From Melioribacteraceae bacterium 4301-Me (GTDB taxonomy: Bacteria; Bacteroidota; Ignavibacteria; Ignavibacteriales; Melioribacteraceae), in the NCBI GenBank assembly GCA_041538185.1, contig JBGORM010000001.1, forward strand, positions 1 through 64,000: DNA of 64,000 nucleotides, in the 5' to 3' direction. Under the pieces are notes generated by a model. The model was not told the origin of the DNA, did no database searches, and saw nothing but the letters and a program-made list of their open reading frames with translations. Shown here in pieces: positions 27,181-37,030 of the stretch. A program made the position numbers and the translations under genes. How positions within the stretch are numbered: the stretch's first letter is position 1; every line of letters starts with the position of its first letter.

Positions 27181-27930
27181 ATGGATATAAAACTTTCAGT
27201 GAAGAATTTAGAAGCTTATTATGGTAAAACAAAAGTATTAAAGTCAGTTACAATTGATATACCTAAGAATAAAGTTGTTGCTATTATTGGTCCTTCGGGT
27301 TGTGGCAAATCTACTTTTTTAAGATGCTTGAACAGAATGCATGAGGTTGTTGGCGGAACAATTAAGGGGGAAATACTGCTTGACGGCGAGGATATTATGA
27401 AAAAGGACCCAGTCGATGTTAGAAGAAGATTGGGAATGGTTTTTCAAAAACCAAATCCCTTTCCAACCATGTCAATTTTTAATAATGTTGCTGCAGGTTT
27501 AAAATTTAACGGTTACCGTGATAAAAAGCAGTTGAAAGAAATTGTTGAAAAATCATTAAAACAAGCAGCACTATGGGAGGAAGTTAAAGATAATTTAAAC
27601 CAGTCTGGTATTAATCTCTCTGGTGGTCAGCAGCAGCGTTTGTGTATTGCCCGCACTTTAGCTGTTAATCCAGAGGTAGTCCTAATGGATGAACCTGCTA
27701 GCGCACTTGACCCAATTTCTACTACTAAAATTGAAGACCTAATTTTTGAGTTGAAAAAAAATTATACAATTATAATTGTTACCCATAATATGCAGCAAGC
27801 TTCACGCGTTAGCGATTACACTGCATTCTTTTACCTAGGAGAACTTATAGAATATGGAGAAACTAAGAAAATATTTACTTCACCTTCTAATAAACAAACC
27901 GAAGATTATATTAGAGGTAGATTTGGTTAA
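27181..27930 (+). CDS. pstB: phosphate ABC transporter ATP-binding protein
   Basis: The roughly 249-residue ATPase energises PstCA. Walker [10 protein letters not shown] is followed by [10 protein letters not shown], the hallmark of PstB. Signature [15 protein letters not shown], Walker [14 protein letters not shown] and H-loop [17 protein letters not shown] are all present. I chose ATG 27181 over TTG 27175. Neither has a ribosome binding site, which is common in this lineage. Confidence 0.95.
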   Translation: MDIKLSVKNLEAYYGKTKVLKSVTIDIPKNKVVAIIGPSGCGKSTFLRCLNRMHEVVGGTIKGEILLDGEDIMKKDPVDVRRRLGMVFQKPNPFPTMSIFNNVAAGLKFNGYRDKKQLKEIVEKSLKQAALWEEVKDNLNQSGINLSGGQQQRLCIARTLAVNPEVVLMDEPASALDPISTTKIEDLIFELKKNYTIIIVTHNMQQASRVSDYTAFFYLGELIEYGETKKIFTSPSNKQTEDYIRGRFG

Positions 27931-27945
27931 CAACTGGAGAACTAT

Positions 27946-28632
27946 ATGCAAGAACATTTTAACGAAGAATTAGAAAAACTTAATACTAATTTATTGAAAA
28001 TGGCTTCACTGGTTGATGATCAAGTCAACCGTACTTTTGAAGCACTTAACTCAAATAATATTGAGCTTTGCAAAAGAGTAAAAGCAAAAGACTTAGAAAT
28101 TGATGCATACGATAATTTAATTTTAGCTCAATGTGAGAATATATTAGCATTATTCCAACCGGTAGCTTCGGACCTACGTTATGTAATGTCAGTTATTATG
28201 ATTAATAATCAATTGGAAAGATGCGGCGATATAGCTGTTAATATCTCTCAAAGAATTAAAAAGACATTCGATTATATAAATCTAATAAAAGAATCGGGAA
28301 TTCTCGATATGCTTAAAAAAGCAAAAGATATGGTTAAGCAATCTATTGACAGTTTCCTCAATAAGGATATTGACTTGGCTTATAACGTAATGATGGAAGA
28401 TAATGAAGTTGATAAACTAAATAAACAGATTTTTAAAATGCTAGTGGAAAAAATGAAAAATCAACCAGATTTAATTGAACCATGCTCTCATTTAATTGTT
28501 TTAACACGACATGTGGAAAGACTTGCCGACCATGCAACTAACATCGCTGAAAATTTGGTTTTTTATGTTGAAGCAAAAATTATAGCTCATAAAAAGAAAC
28601 TTGGTGAAAAAAGATGGGAAGATGAACTGTAG
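27946..28632 (+). CDS. phoU: phosphate signalling protein PhoU
   Basis: The 228-residue all-helical protein has two PhoU three-helix domains, each with the metal-binding-type motifs (E/D)xxxD and RxxE: ANNQLERCGDIAVNI-like in the first half and RHVERLADHATNIAENL in the second. PhoU links the Pst transporter to the PhoR-PhoB kinase system and keeps Pho genes off when phosphate is plentiful. No phoBR pair is within the window. GGAG lies 7 nt before its ATG. Confidence 0.95.
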   Translation: MQEHFNEELEKLNTNLLKMASLVDDQVNRTFEALNSNNIELCKRVKAKDLEIDAYDNLILAQCENILALFQPVASDLRYVMSVIMINNQLERCGDIAVNISQRIKKTFDYINLIKESGILDMLKKAKDMVKQSIDSFLNKDIDLAYNVMMEDNEVDKLNKQIFKMLVEKMKNQPDLIEPCSHLIVLTRHVERLADHATNIAENLVFYVEAKIIAHKKKLGEKRWEDEL

Positions 28633-28889
28633 CTTTTTGTTTATAAGTAATATGAAATTTTTTGCTGCGATTATTATCTATACCAAATCAATAATGTTTC
28701 AATCCTATTTTTAACCATCCTGTTTATCTACTACAATTCTGCAATTTATATAACCTAAAAATTCACTTCTAATAAGTTTTTTGGTTAACATAAGTCATTT
28801 GTCCGCAACAATCTCTTCAATGATTATAAACTTATTAGCTTAACAGAGCCACTCTAACATTACAAAACTTAGGCACAATTAATAGTTTC

Positions 28890-28934
28890 TTAACACAGGC
28901 TTAATTATGACTTAATATACCTTCAGTAAGTTTG
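28890..28934 (+). promoter_or_regulatory. Pho box and promoter of the TonB receptor operon
   Basis: TTAACA, TTAATT and TTAATA start at 28890, 28901 and 28912 (11-bp period). The -7 element TAAGTTTG lies at 28927-28934, 15 bp from the last and 26 bp from the middle repeat. The pst promoter shows the same 26-bp distance, so the helical phase is shared. The rest of 28633-28889 shows no gene. Confidence 0.65.
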
Positions 28935-28965
28935 TAGCGGAAGTTCAAGAAAAGAGAGGAGAGAA

Positions 28966-31776
28966 ATGAATTATAATAAACAAACAAAAAGCATGATAAA
29001 AACTCTGCTTAATATAATAAGCCTTTCTTTTATACTTTCTATTGTCATCTTGCTTTTTCCACTAAAATTAAATGCACAGTCAAAAGGTTCAGTAAGTGGT
29101 AAGGTAGTTGACAGCACTACTGGAGAAGCAGTAATTGGTGCTAATGTTTTATTAAGTGGTACAAATTTCGGTGATGCAAGTGATATTGAAGGTAAATATT
29201 TAATCTCTAATGTAGAAGAAGGCACTTATGAAATTGCAGTAAGTTGTATTGGATATGCTAAAAAGAAAATCTCTAATGTGGAAGTAAAAGCTAATAGTAA
29301 CACAGTAATCAATATTACATTGCAGCCAGAAGCAATCTCAGTCGAAGAGGTAGTTGTAACCAGTAAAGCGGAAAATTCTTATGAAGCTGCTCTAATTAAC
29401 TTGCAAAAAAATGCAGTTTCAATAAGCGATGGAATAAGTGCTGAACAAATTAAAAAATCACCAGATGCTACATCAAGCGATGCATTACGCCGAATTACAG
29501 GCGTATCAGTTGTTGATAATAAGTTTGTATTTGTCAGAGGTACAAGTGAACGCTATAGCTATGCAATGTTGAATAATGTATCATTGTCAAGTACTGAACC
29601 AGATAAAAAATCTTTTGCATTTGATTTAATTCCTACCAATTTATTAGACAATATAATAATTGATAAATCTTACTCTGTAGATAAACCCGGCGATTTTGGC
29701 GGCGGACTTGTAAAAATGAACACAATTGATTTCCCTGACAAAATAAAACTAAATATTACATTAACTGGCTCATATACCAACAATACATCTCTAAATAATT
29801 TCAGGACCTACAAAGGTGGTAAATTAGATTTCTTGGGTATTGATGATGGCACAAGAAGCCTGCCGTCTCATATTCCTCCTGATTTAAGCAAAGGAAATTA
29901 CACACCTGAACAAATGTTAGAATTTGCTAAACAATTTCCAAATAATTGGTCAACTACGAAGACGAAGGCACCTATTAATGGCAGTTTCTTAATTTCATTT
30001 GGGGATGGAATAACTCTTTTTGGCCCACGCTTTGGTTTTGTTACAGCACTTTCTTATAAAAACAATTTTGTTAAGACTAATCTTGAAAGAAATGAATACG
30101 AAGCAAGCGGAGAGCCGAGATTTAATTACAGTGGTGATCAATATACATATTCAACTTTATGGGGGGGATTGTTGAATGTTAGCTATAAAATTAATGATTT
30201 GAATAAAATTAGTCTTAAAAACACATACAGTCATGCATCCAACGATGAGGTCTCTCAATTGCATGGTGCCCAATTTACTGACTCCGGTACCGAACAATTC
30301 CAATCAGCTATTAGGTTTGATTCGCGTGAAGTTTATTCGGGACAATTAATGGGTGAACATGTTTTACCCAATATTAATGGACTTAAATTCGATTGGAGAG
30401 TTTACAATTCAATATCCAATAAAAATGAACCCGACTATAGGAGAGTTATTTATGCTAGGGAACTAGGTACTCAAAATCCTTTTGCTGCTGTTTTAGGATT
30501 CCAAGTTAATTTGAAAAATGGCGGAAGGTTTTATTCTAATCTGCATGAAGATACTAAAGGTATAGGTACTGATTTTACTTTGCCTGTTGCAAATCTAAAA
30601 ATAAAGTTTGGGGCTCTTTTTGATAAAAAAGAACGTGGATTTAATTCTCGCCTTTTTGGAACCATAATTAATGCGCCAGGTAACGGATTTACAGACTTTA
30701 ATTTGTTATACCTGCCAATAGATAAAATATTTGCACCGGAAAACTATAGAAAGAACGGTTTTTCAATTCAAGAGTATTTGAATGGGACCAATAATTATAA
30801 TGCTTCAGAAAATATATCCGCTTTTTACTCGATGTTCGAATTGCCTATAAAGTTATTTGAAAAGGAATTAAGAATTATTGCTGGCGGCAGACTTGAGAAC
30901 TCTCAAATTAAATTAAATTCTCGTGACTTGTCTGACCAGAAAGATATTGTTGTTAATCTTAAGAACATTGATTTTCTGCCATCCCTTAATTTTATATATA
31001 AAATAAATGATAACACAAATCTTCGTTTATCGGCAAATCGTACTGTAAATAGACCTGAGTTAAGAGAGTTAGCTCCCTTTGCTTATTTTGATTTTTATAC
31101 ACAAACATCAATAAGGGGGAATGAAAACCTTCAAAGAGCCGAAGTTCAAAATTATGATTTACGATTGGAGACTTTCCCAGAAATAGGTGAGATGATATCG
31201 GCAAGTATTTTTTACAAGAAAATTTTAAATGCAATTGAACAAGTGGTCATAACCGGAAGTGCATTAGGCTCTGAAAGAACATTTAGGAATTCTGATAACG
31301 CAAAATTATACGGGATTGAATTAGAAGGGAGGTTCTCATTAGGTCATATAAGTAATGTGCTTGATAACTTCTTAATTAATGGAAATTATTCATGGGTGAA
31401 ATCTTCTGTTACTGTTAAAGGTTCTGAAACCACAATTCCAAGAGATAACCGACCATTACAAGGTCAGTCTCCTTATACAATAAATTTAGGTGTTACATAT
31501 AACAATCAAAGTTGGGGCACATCCTTTAGTTTACTTTATAACCGCAATGGTGAGAGAATTGTTGAAGTCGCTACCGAGTATGAAGAAGATATTATTGAAG
31601 AGCCGCGCAATGTAATTGATATAGTTTTTACTCAGCAAATTAAGCATAATCTTGAATTGAAATTGACAGCAAAAAATTTATTGGGACAAAACCAAATTTT
31701 TAAACAAGGTGGCAAAAAAGCACGATTAAACAGCAAAGATTCTTCTATATCACTAACTCTTTCTTATAAAATATAA
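28966..31776 (+). CDS. TonB-dependent outer-membrane receptor
   Basis: The 936-residue protein has an unusually long signal sequence (to about 37, ending LNAQ). A carboxypeptidase-D regulatory-like beta domain follows (GSVSGKVVDSTTGEAVIGA to about 120), then a plug domain (ISAEQIKKSPDATSSDALRRI) and a C-terminal 22-strand beta-barrel ending in an aromatic-rich strand (SLTLSYKI). It imports a large substrate across the outer membrane using TonB energy. Its 11-bp-phased Pho box and position after pst-phoU suggest a phosphorus-containing substrate; the substrate itself cannot be read from sequence. Confidence 0.9.
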   Translation: MNYNKQTKSMIKTLLNIISLSFILSIVILLFPLKLNAQSKGSVSGKVVDSTTGEAVIGANVLLSGTNFGDASDIEGKYLISNVEEGTYEIAVSCIGYAKKKISNVEVKANSNTVINITLQPEAISVEEVVVTSKAENSYEAALINLQKNAVSISDGISAEQIKKSPDATSSDALRRITGVSVVDNKFVFVRGTSERYSYAMLNNVSLSSTEPDKKSFAFDLIPTNLLDNIIIDKSYSVDKPGDFGGGLVKMNTIDFPDKIKLNITLTGSYTNNTSLNNFRTYKGGKLDFLGIDDGTRSLPSHIPPDLSKGNYTPEQMLEFAKQFPNNWSTTKTKAPINGSFLISFGDGITLFGPRFGFVTALSYKNNFVKTNLERNEYEASGEPRFNYSGDQYTYSTLWGGLLNVSYKINDLNKISLKNTYSHASNDEVSQLHGAQFTDSGTEQFQSAIRFDSREVYSGQLMGEHVLPNINGLKFDWRVYNSISNKNEPDYRRVIYARELGTQNPFAAVLGFQVNLKNGGRFYSNLHEDTKGIGTDFTLPVANLKIKFGALFDKKERGFNSRLFGTIINAPGNGFTDFNLLYLPIDKIFAPENYRKNGFSIQEYLNGTNNYNASENISAFYSMFELPIKLFEKELRIIAGGRLENSQIKLNSRDLSDQKDIVVNLKNIDFLPSLNFIYKINDNTNLRLSANRTVNRPELRELAPFAYFDFYTQTSIRGNENLQRAEVQNYDLRLETFPEIGEMISASIFYKKILNAIEQVVITGSALGSERTFRNSDNAKLYGIELEGRFSLGHISNVLDNFLINGNYSWVKSSVTVKGSETTIPRDNRPLQGQSPYTINLGVTYNNQSWGTSFSLLYNRNGERIVEVATEYEEDIIEEPRNVIDIVFTQQIKHNLELKLTAKNLLGQNQIFKQGGKKARLNSKDSSISLTLSYKI

Positions 31777-31804
31777 TTTATTAACCTAAAAAGGAGGCTG
31801 TAAA

Positions 31805-33448
31805 ATGACTAAAAACACTTTATACTTTTTAATAATAACATTTTTTATAAGTGTTAATATTTTTGCTCAACTTGCACAGTACGACGAAGTTTTGGAAGGC
31901 GACATAAATACCGACTTAACATTAAATGCAAGTAAGAAGTATCTGCTGCGTGGTTTTGTAAATGTAAATCCACCTGCTACTTTAACTATACCTGCGGGCA
32001 CAATTATTTACGGCGAAAAGTCTTCTAAAGGAACGTTGATTATTAACAGAGGTGCAAAGATTAACGCTGTCGGTACACCTCAAAAGCCTATTATTTTTAC
32101 TAGTCAACAACCCATTGGTCAAAGAGGAGCAGGTGATTGGGGCGGAATAATATTGGCTGGGAAAGCATCACTTAACGTACCGGGGGGAACTGCCGTAATA
32201 GAAGGCGGAACTGGAACAGTTTATGGCGGTGGTGATAATCCAGATGATAATGATAATAGCGGAATTATGAAGTATGTTAGAATTGAATTCCCTGGGATTG
32301 CATTTTTGCCTGATAATGAAATTAATGGTCTAACTTTTGGCGGGGTAGGAAGCGGAACAACTATAGATTACATCCAAGTAAGCTACAGCGGTGATGACTC
32401 TTTTGAATGGTTTGGCGGCAGTGTTAATTGCAAACACTTGATAGCTTTCAAAGGAGTGGATGATGAATTTGATACTGACTTTGGATATCATGGCAAATGT
32501 CAGTTTTTGTTTGGCTTAAGGGACCCAAACATTGCTGATATAAGCGGCAGCAATGGATTTGAATCTGATAATGATGGCACTGGCACTCTTAATACTCCAC
32601 GAACCCAGCCAATTTACTCGAATGTTACTTTAATTGGTCCTTTGTCTACACCTGATTTTACACAATTTAATCCGAATTTTAAAAGAGGTGCTCATTTAAG
32701 AAGAGCAACTCTAACATCAATTTACAACTCTATAATTATGGGCTATCCAGTAGGACTTTTAATTGATGGACAAAATTCTGCTGACGGTGCAGTTGCAAAT
32801 GAACTGCAAATTAGAAATACAATTATAGCTGGTGCACAAGTCGGCAAAAATTTAACTACAAATGTAAATAACTTTGATGTGGTAGCATGGTTCAATACAA
32901 ATGAATTTGCCAATAAAACATTTGAAACAAGTTCTGAGGTTGGTCTTGTTGACCCATTTAATCTTTTACACCCGAATCCAACACCATCATCAAATTCACC
33001 AGCTGCTTTAGGTGCAAATTTTAGTAATGCTCGATTGCAAGATTCATTTTTTACCCAAGTAACATACTTAGGCGCATTTGAACCTAATTCATCACGTTGG
33101 GATGAAGGATGGACAAACTATGACCCACAAAATACTGATTACACCATAACAGATGTAAATGACAATATAGATAAGGTTATTTCTTATAATTATCATTTAT
33201 ATCAAAACTACCCTAATCCTTTTAATCCATTAACTACAATAAATTTTTCATTGCCGGTTTCAGACTATGTCGAACTCTCAGTCTATAATTTATTAGGGCA
33301 GCATATAGCTACCTTGATTAATGAATTTAAAAACGCTGGTTCATATGCTGTTAACTTTGATGCTTCTAATCTTAGCAGCGGAATTTATTTTTATAAATTG
33401 ACAACAAGCAAGATAACCATCACTAAGAAAATGACATTATTAAAGTGA
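31805..33448 (+). CDS. secreted T9SS protein, beta-helix-like, partner of the TonB receptor
   Basis: The 547-residue protein has a signal peptide (about 1-22, ending NIFAQ) and a repetitive beta-rich body (LTIPAGTIIYGEKSSKGTLII, then many GG-rich turns such as WGGIILAG). The C-terminal Por sorting domain (about 467-547) begins LYQNYPNPFNPLTTINFSLP and ends KKMTLLK. The body resembles parallel beta-helix proteins that are encoded after TonB receptors in Bacteroidota. No catalytic motif was recognised, so surface binding or scaffold is as likely as enzymatic activity. It follows the receptor by 28 nt with AAAAAGGAGG before the ATG, so the two form one operon. Confidence 0.8.
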   Translation: MTKNTLYFLIITFFISVNIFAQLAQYDEVLEGDINTDLTLNASKKYLLRGFVNVNPPATLTIPAGTIIYGEKSSKGTLIINRGAKINAVGTPQKPIIFTSQQPIGQRGAGDWGGIILAGKASLNVPGGTAVIEGGTGTVYGGGDNPDDNDNSGIMKYVRIEFPGIAFLPDNEINGLTFGGVGSGTTIDYIQVSYSGDDSFEWFGGSVNCKHLIAFKGVDDEFDTDFGYHGKCQFLFGLRDPNIADISGSNGFESDNDGTGTLNTPRTQPIYSNVTLIGPLSTPDFTQFNPNFKRGAHLRRATLTSIYNSIIMGYPVGLLIDGQNSADGAVANELQIRNTIIAGAQVGKNLTTNVNNFDVVAWFNTNEFANKTFETSSEVGLVDPFNLLHPNPTPSSNSPAALGANFSNARLQDSFFTQVTYLGAFEPNSSRWDEGWTNYDPQNTDYTITDVNDNIDKVISYNYHLYQNYPNPFNPLTTINFSLPVSDYVELSVYNLLGQHIATLINEFKNAGSYAVNFDASNLSSGIYFYKLTTSKITITKKMTLLK

Positions 33449-33478
33449 TCTCCTCTCTCTCCTTCTAATTCCTGCTAT

Positions 33479-33510
33479 GGGTGCCTTCTCCCAGGCACCC
33501 TTTTGTTTTT
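33479..33510 (+). terminator. intrinsic terminator after the receptor operon
   Basis: Perfect stem GGGTGCC/GGCACCC with an 8-nt loop and the tail TTTTGTTTTT, 30 nt after the T9SS gene stop. Confidence 0.93.
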
Positions 33511-33846
33511 GTTAAAAATATTTACTTCCAATATCGTCAGCCTAAAATTTCCAGAATAGTTTTCATAATTGCCTGTAGAGTTAACTTTTCAACAAAGCAA
33601 GCTAACAAGTCTCAATCAATTCCAAGAGTTAAGGTTAACTCAAATGTTATTATGAAAATTAGAGTAAAGTTCTTGATATCCATCTTTTATGAAATTAGTT
33701 ATAGCTTATCAGTACAAAGGAGAAATTTTTCTAATAATAAAGTTGGGATGAAATTTTTTTATTGAATAGTGTAATGCTGTGCTGTCTCTTAAGATACGCA
33801 AAAAGTTTTTTAAGTTCTTGAACATAAGTTTATAGAGATAGTTTGT
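33511..33846. other. intergenic region between convergent operons
   Basis: No supported gene. The only open frame here runs through the terminator and lacks a ribosome binding site and recognisable protein features. No repeat, palindrome or RNA structure stood out. Confidence 0.6.
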
Positions 33847-34164
33847 TTATTTTACCATGACTAAAAGGATTTTCGACTTTTGTAATGCCTTTAATCCATG
33901 CGGAATGTTTGGCGGCATTATAATTATTTCTCCCGTTTTTACATTATAAGGATTTCCGCCAATGGTAATTCCTATTTCGCCTTCAACAACATATACTACT
34001 GCCTCGTAAGGGGATGTGTGTTCTGTTAAAGATTCATCTTTATCAAAAGCAAACAAAGTTAAATTACCGTTTGCCTTTTTAATAATTTGCTTGCTAACGA
34101 TTGAGTTGTCTTGGTAGCTAATTGCATTAAAAATAGATTCTTTTTTAATTTGTTCTGTCATCAT
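33847..34164 (-). CDS. small cupin-domain protein
   Basis: The 105-residue single cupin_2 fold has HTSPYEAVVYVVEGEIGITIGG and the second motif GEIIIMPPNIPHGL. The first motif keeps only part of the usual metal ligands (one His and a Glu), the second keeps His. It is the last gene of the NO-reductase operon, 9 nt after norB. Similar cupins accompany nitrosative-stress genes, but a function is not established. GGAAGG precedes two adjacent ATG codons (34164 or 34161). Confidence 0.8.
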   Translation of the reverse strand: MMTEQIKKESIFNAISYQDNSIVSKQIIKKANGNLTLFAFDKDESLTEHTSPYEAVVYVVEGEIGITIGGNPYNVKTGEIIIMPPNIPHGLKALQKSKILLVMVK

Positions 34165-34173
34165 AACCTTCCT

Positions 34174-36399
34174 TTATTTCTCCATTTTATTTTTCTTAAA
34201 TTGAATTGATAACTGAAAGATAAAGTAAACAAGAATAAGTGCGCCAAGTGCAAAAATTGAATCGCCAAACACTCTAAGCCATCTTAGTGTTTGCATAGTG
34301 TTTGTTTGTAAAAATTCAGAACTTCTGGCATACCAGTATCCATGTTCTACAGAAGCCCATGTTTGCATCAATCCAACAGGAAGAAGACTGAAAACAACCA
34401 TCGAAAATAATCCAATATTAATCAGCCAGAAAGACCATTTAACTAATTTGTCGTTCCATTCTAAATCGGGTCTTATACCTCTGAGCGAAAACAACATCAA
34501 TCCAATACCAAGCATACCGTAAACACCGAAGAGCGCTGCATGCCCGTGGACTGGAGTTGTATTTAAACCCTGCATATAATAAAGTGCGATAGGGGGGTTT
34601 ATCATGAACCCAAACAACCCGGCACCCACCATATTCCAGAATGCAACGGATACAAAAAAATAAATAGCCCACTTATACTTGCTAACCCATTGAGTAGATT
34701 TTGATAATTTAATATTCTCCCATGCTTCGTACCCAACGAATATAAGAGGAACTACTTCAAGAGCGCTGAAGACTGCGCCTAAAGCCAGCACAATCATTGG
34801 AGTTCCGGAAAAATAGAGATGATGCAGTGTGCCGATTATTCCTCCAGATAAAAATATTGTAGCAGAAAGTACAGTCGCACGACCTGCAGTTTTTATAGAT
34901 ATCAAATTTAATTTTGCAAACAAAAAGGCAATAACAACAGTGGCGAATACTTCAAAGAAACCTTCAACCCAGAGGTGGACAACCCACCATCGCCAGTATT
35001 CTGCAATAGCAAGGTTTGTATGTTTTCCGTACATCAAGGCTGCGGCATAAAAGCCAGCTATTGCAATTGAAGCAATTAAAAACAAAGTAAGGATTGCTTT
35101 TTGGTCGTCATTTTTCTTTAAAGCTGGTTTAATTGCACGCCACATTAAAAACAGCCATAAGAATAATCCAATAAACAGAGCAATCTGAAAGAATCTTCCA
35201 AGGTCAATGTACTCATAGCCGCTGTGTCCAAATAAAAACCATTGACCTTCCGGCAGCAAATGTTTTGTACTAAGCCATTCACCGAGCATTGAACCCAACA
35301 CAACAATTAGTAATGCTATAAAAAGGATGTTAACACCGAGTTTTTGTCCTTTAGGTTCTATACCGCTGACTGCCGGTGCAATGTACAACCCTGAGGCAAG
35401 CCATGCCGTTGCAATCCAGAATATTCCAAGCTGCAGATGCCATGTTCTTGTAATAACATAAGGGAAAATCTCTGAAAGGGGGATTCCATAGAAACCGCTT
35501 CCTTCCACCCCGTAATGAGCTGTTATAACACCAACTATTATTTGTAAAAGGAAAAGCGCAGAAACAACCCAGAAATATTTTATTACTGCCTTTTGTGAAG
35601 GTGTTATTGTAGCGCCAAGCAACGGGTCTTCTTTCGGGTAGTCCTTATGTTCTATTTCGCCTTTATTAGCTGCATGGTACCATGCCATAGCGCCTATTCC
35701 AAATAGTAATATTATTATGCTAACTCCGGTCCAGACAATAGTATCTGGAGTGGGTATGTTTTGAATTAATTCTTCGTGAGGCCAGTTATTTGTATAAGTA
35801 ACGTTATCATTTGGTCTGTTTGTAGCAGCAGCCCAGGCGCTCCAGAAGAAGAAAGCGTTTAATTTCCTAAGTTTTTCAGTATCGTTCAAAGTATTTTTTG
35901 GTATGGCATATTCTTTCTTGCCGTTTGTAAAAACATCAGTGTAGTGTTCTATATTTTTCTCAATTGCAAAATAACGAACGTCTGGAATCCGAAGCTCACC
36001 AGTTGCTTCATTGTAAGTATTTGTTTTGTACATTTGAGTAAGTTTTGCTTTGAGAGCGGATTTCTGTTCTGCAGATAATTGGTCGAAGCTGACATTATAT
36101 TTTTCGTTCGACCATGAATTGAGAACAGCAATTAGCTCTCGATGCAGCCAATCGGCAGTCCAATCGGGAGCTACATAACTTCCATGTCCCCAAACTGACC
36201 CAGATTCCATTCCTCCCATTGCCTGCCATATATTTTGCCCATCCTGAATATCGGATTTTGTAAAGACTAAAACCCCGCTTTCGGTTACAACTCTTTCCGG
36301 CACAGGTGGTTTTTGCTGATAAATTTTTACCCCAACCCAACTTAAAACCGTAAATGAAATGACTATTACAAGTGAAAACCCAATCCAATATTTTTTCAT
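34174..36399 (-). CDS. norB: quinol-dependent nitric oxide reductase (qNor)
   Basis: The 741-residue membrane enzyme reduces 2 NO to N2O with quinol electrons. Its long N-terminal extension (about 35-215, heme-free) with QDGQNIWQAMGGMESGSVWGHGSY identifies the qNor type rather than cNor. The catalytic core has HLWVEGFFEVFATVVIAF (with the Glu typical of NORs), LHHLYFSGTP and HGHAALFGVYGMLGIG for heme and non-heme iron ligands. About 14 membrane segments are visible. An ATGTTC/GAACAT inverted repeat (36418-36435) lies between it and the upstream gene. Part of an operon led by a promoter with an Fnr-type box. Confidence 0.95.
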   Translation of the reverse strand: MKKYWIGFSLVIVISFTVLSWVGVKIYQQKPPVPERVVTESGVLVFTKSDIQDGQNIWQAMGGMESGSVWGHGSYVAPDWTADWLHRELIAVLNSWSNEKYNVSFDQLSAEQKSALKAKLTQMYKTNTYNEATGELRIPDVRYFAIEKNIEHYTDVFTNGKKEYAIPKNTLNDTEKLRKLNAFFFWSAWAAATNRPNDNVTYTNNWPHEELIQNIPTPDTIVWTGVSIIILLFGIGAMAWYHAANKGEIEHKDYPKEDPLLGATITPSQKAVIKYFWVVSALFLLQIIVGVITAHYGVEGSGFYGIPLSEIFPYVITRTWHLQLGIFWIATAWLASGLYIAPAVSGIEPKGQKLGVNILFIALLIVVLGSMLGEWLSTKHLLPEGQWFLFGHSGYEYIDLGRFFQIALFIGLFLWLFLMWRAIKPALKKNDDQKAILTLFLIASIAIAGFYAAALMYGKHTNLAIAEYWRWWVVHLWVEGFFEVFATVVIAFLFAKLNLISIKTAGRATVLSATIFLSGGIIGTLHHLYFSGTPMIVLALGAVFSALEVVPLIFVGYEAWENIKLSKSTQWVSKYKWAIYFFVSVAFWNMVGAGLFGFMINPPIALYYMQGLNTTPVHGHAALFGVYGMLGIGLMLFSLRGIRPDLEWNDKLVKWSFWLINIGLFSMVVFSLLPVGLMQTWASVEHGYWYARSSEFLQTNTMQTLRWLRVFGDSIFALGALILVYFIFQLSIQFKKNKMEK

Positions 36400-36436
36400 G
36401 GATTTATCCTTTCGTTAATGTTCTTTAATGAACATG

Positions 36437-37015
36437 TTAATCGTGGTTAGTAACATTTTCGCCAAACAAGTTTTCTACATAATGAATAAAATGAACATAG
36501 GCTTCAACAAACTCTCTTCCTGCGGTAACATCGTTAACGTCATAATTTTTTTTCGACTGAACGTCGTTGTAATATTTTACAACGTTCTGATGAAAAGATT
36601 TGTCAACGCGATTAAGTATTTCATCAACAGAGCCTTTATCAATTGCTATATCAGCTGCTTCAATTCCTTCATTAGGTTTATAGCCAACAGGTTTAAGTCC
36701 AGTATAACCTTCTCCTTCCCCCATTCTGTGAAGTCTTACTAAAGTTTCAAAGAAAAACATATCGGCAAGTTCTTTTGCTTCGGAATTTAATTTTCTAACA
36801 TTCTTTACTTTTTCAAAAAGTGTTTTGATTTCATTCTCATATTCTTGCTTTACCCATATTAAAACATAATTAACATTGTTAGTTTCTAAAGCTTTTTTTG
36901 CTGCTTTAACAACAGGTCCCTCCATTGAATCACAATGGGCATAAGTTGTGTTTGTGAAAATGAAAATAGTGGATACCAAAACTAATATCAACAAGAATCT
37001 TAATTTGTGCAACAT
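36437..37015 (-). CDS. DUF6448 family exported protein
   Basis: The 192-residue protein has a signal peptide (about 1-26, ending TTYAHCDSMEGPV). The helical body carries HRMGEGEGYTGLKP and VEAYVHFIHYVENLF, which match DUF6448. The conserved His and Cys right after the cleavage site (AHCDSMEGP) could bind metal. Function is unknown. It lies between hemerythrin and norB, implying a periplasmic role in NO handling; that part is inference. Confidence 0.78.
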   Translation of the reverse strand: MLHKLRFLLILVLVSTIFIFTNTTYAHCDSMEGPVVKAAKKALETNNVNYVLIWVKQEYENEIKTLFEKVKNVRKLNSEAKELADMFFFETLVRLHRMGEGEGYTGLKPVGYKPNEGIEAADIAIDKGSVDEILNRVDKSFHQNVVKYYNDVQSKKNYDVNDVTAGREFVEAYVHFIHYVENLFGENVTNHD

Positions 37016-37030
37016 TGCAGTTCTCCAAAT

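Noticed and set aside
33481..33765. 94-codon frame after the T9SS gene
   Set aside because: It begins inside the terminator hairpin and its translation shows no domain or plausible start.
36418..36435. ATGTTC-TTTAAT-GAACAT inverted repeat as a terminator or operator
   Set aside because: It sits inside a cotranscribed gene pair, lacks a T tract and has no second copy; possible chance in AT-rich DNA.
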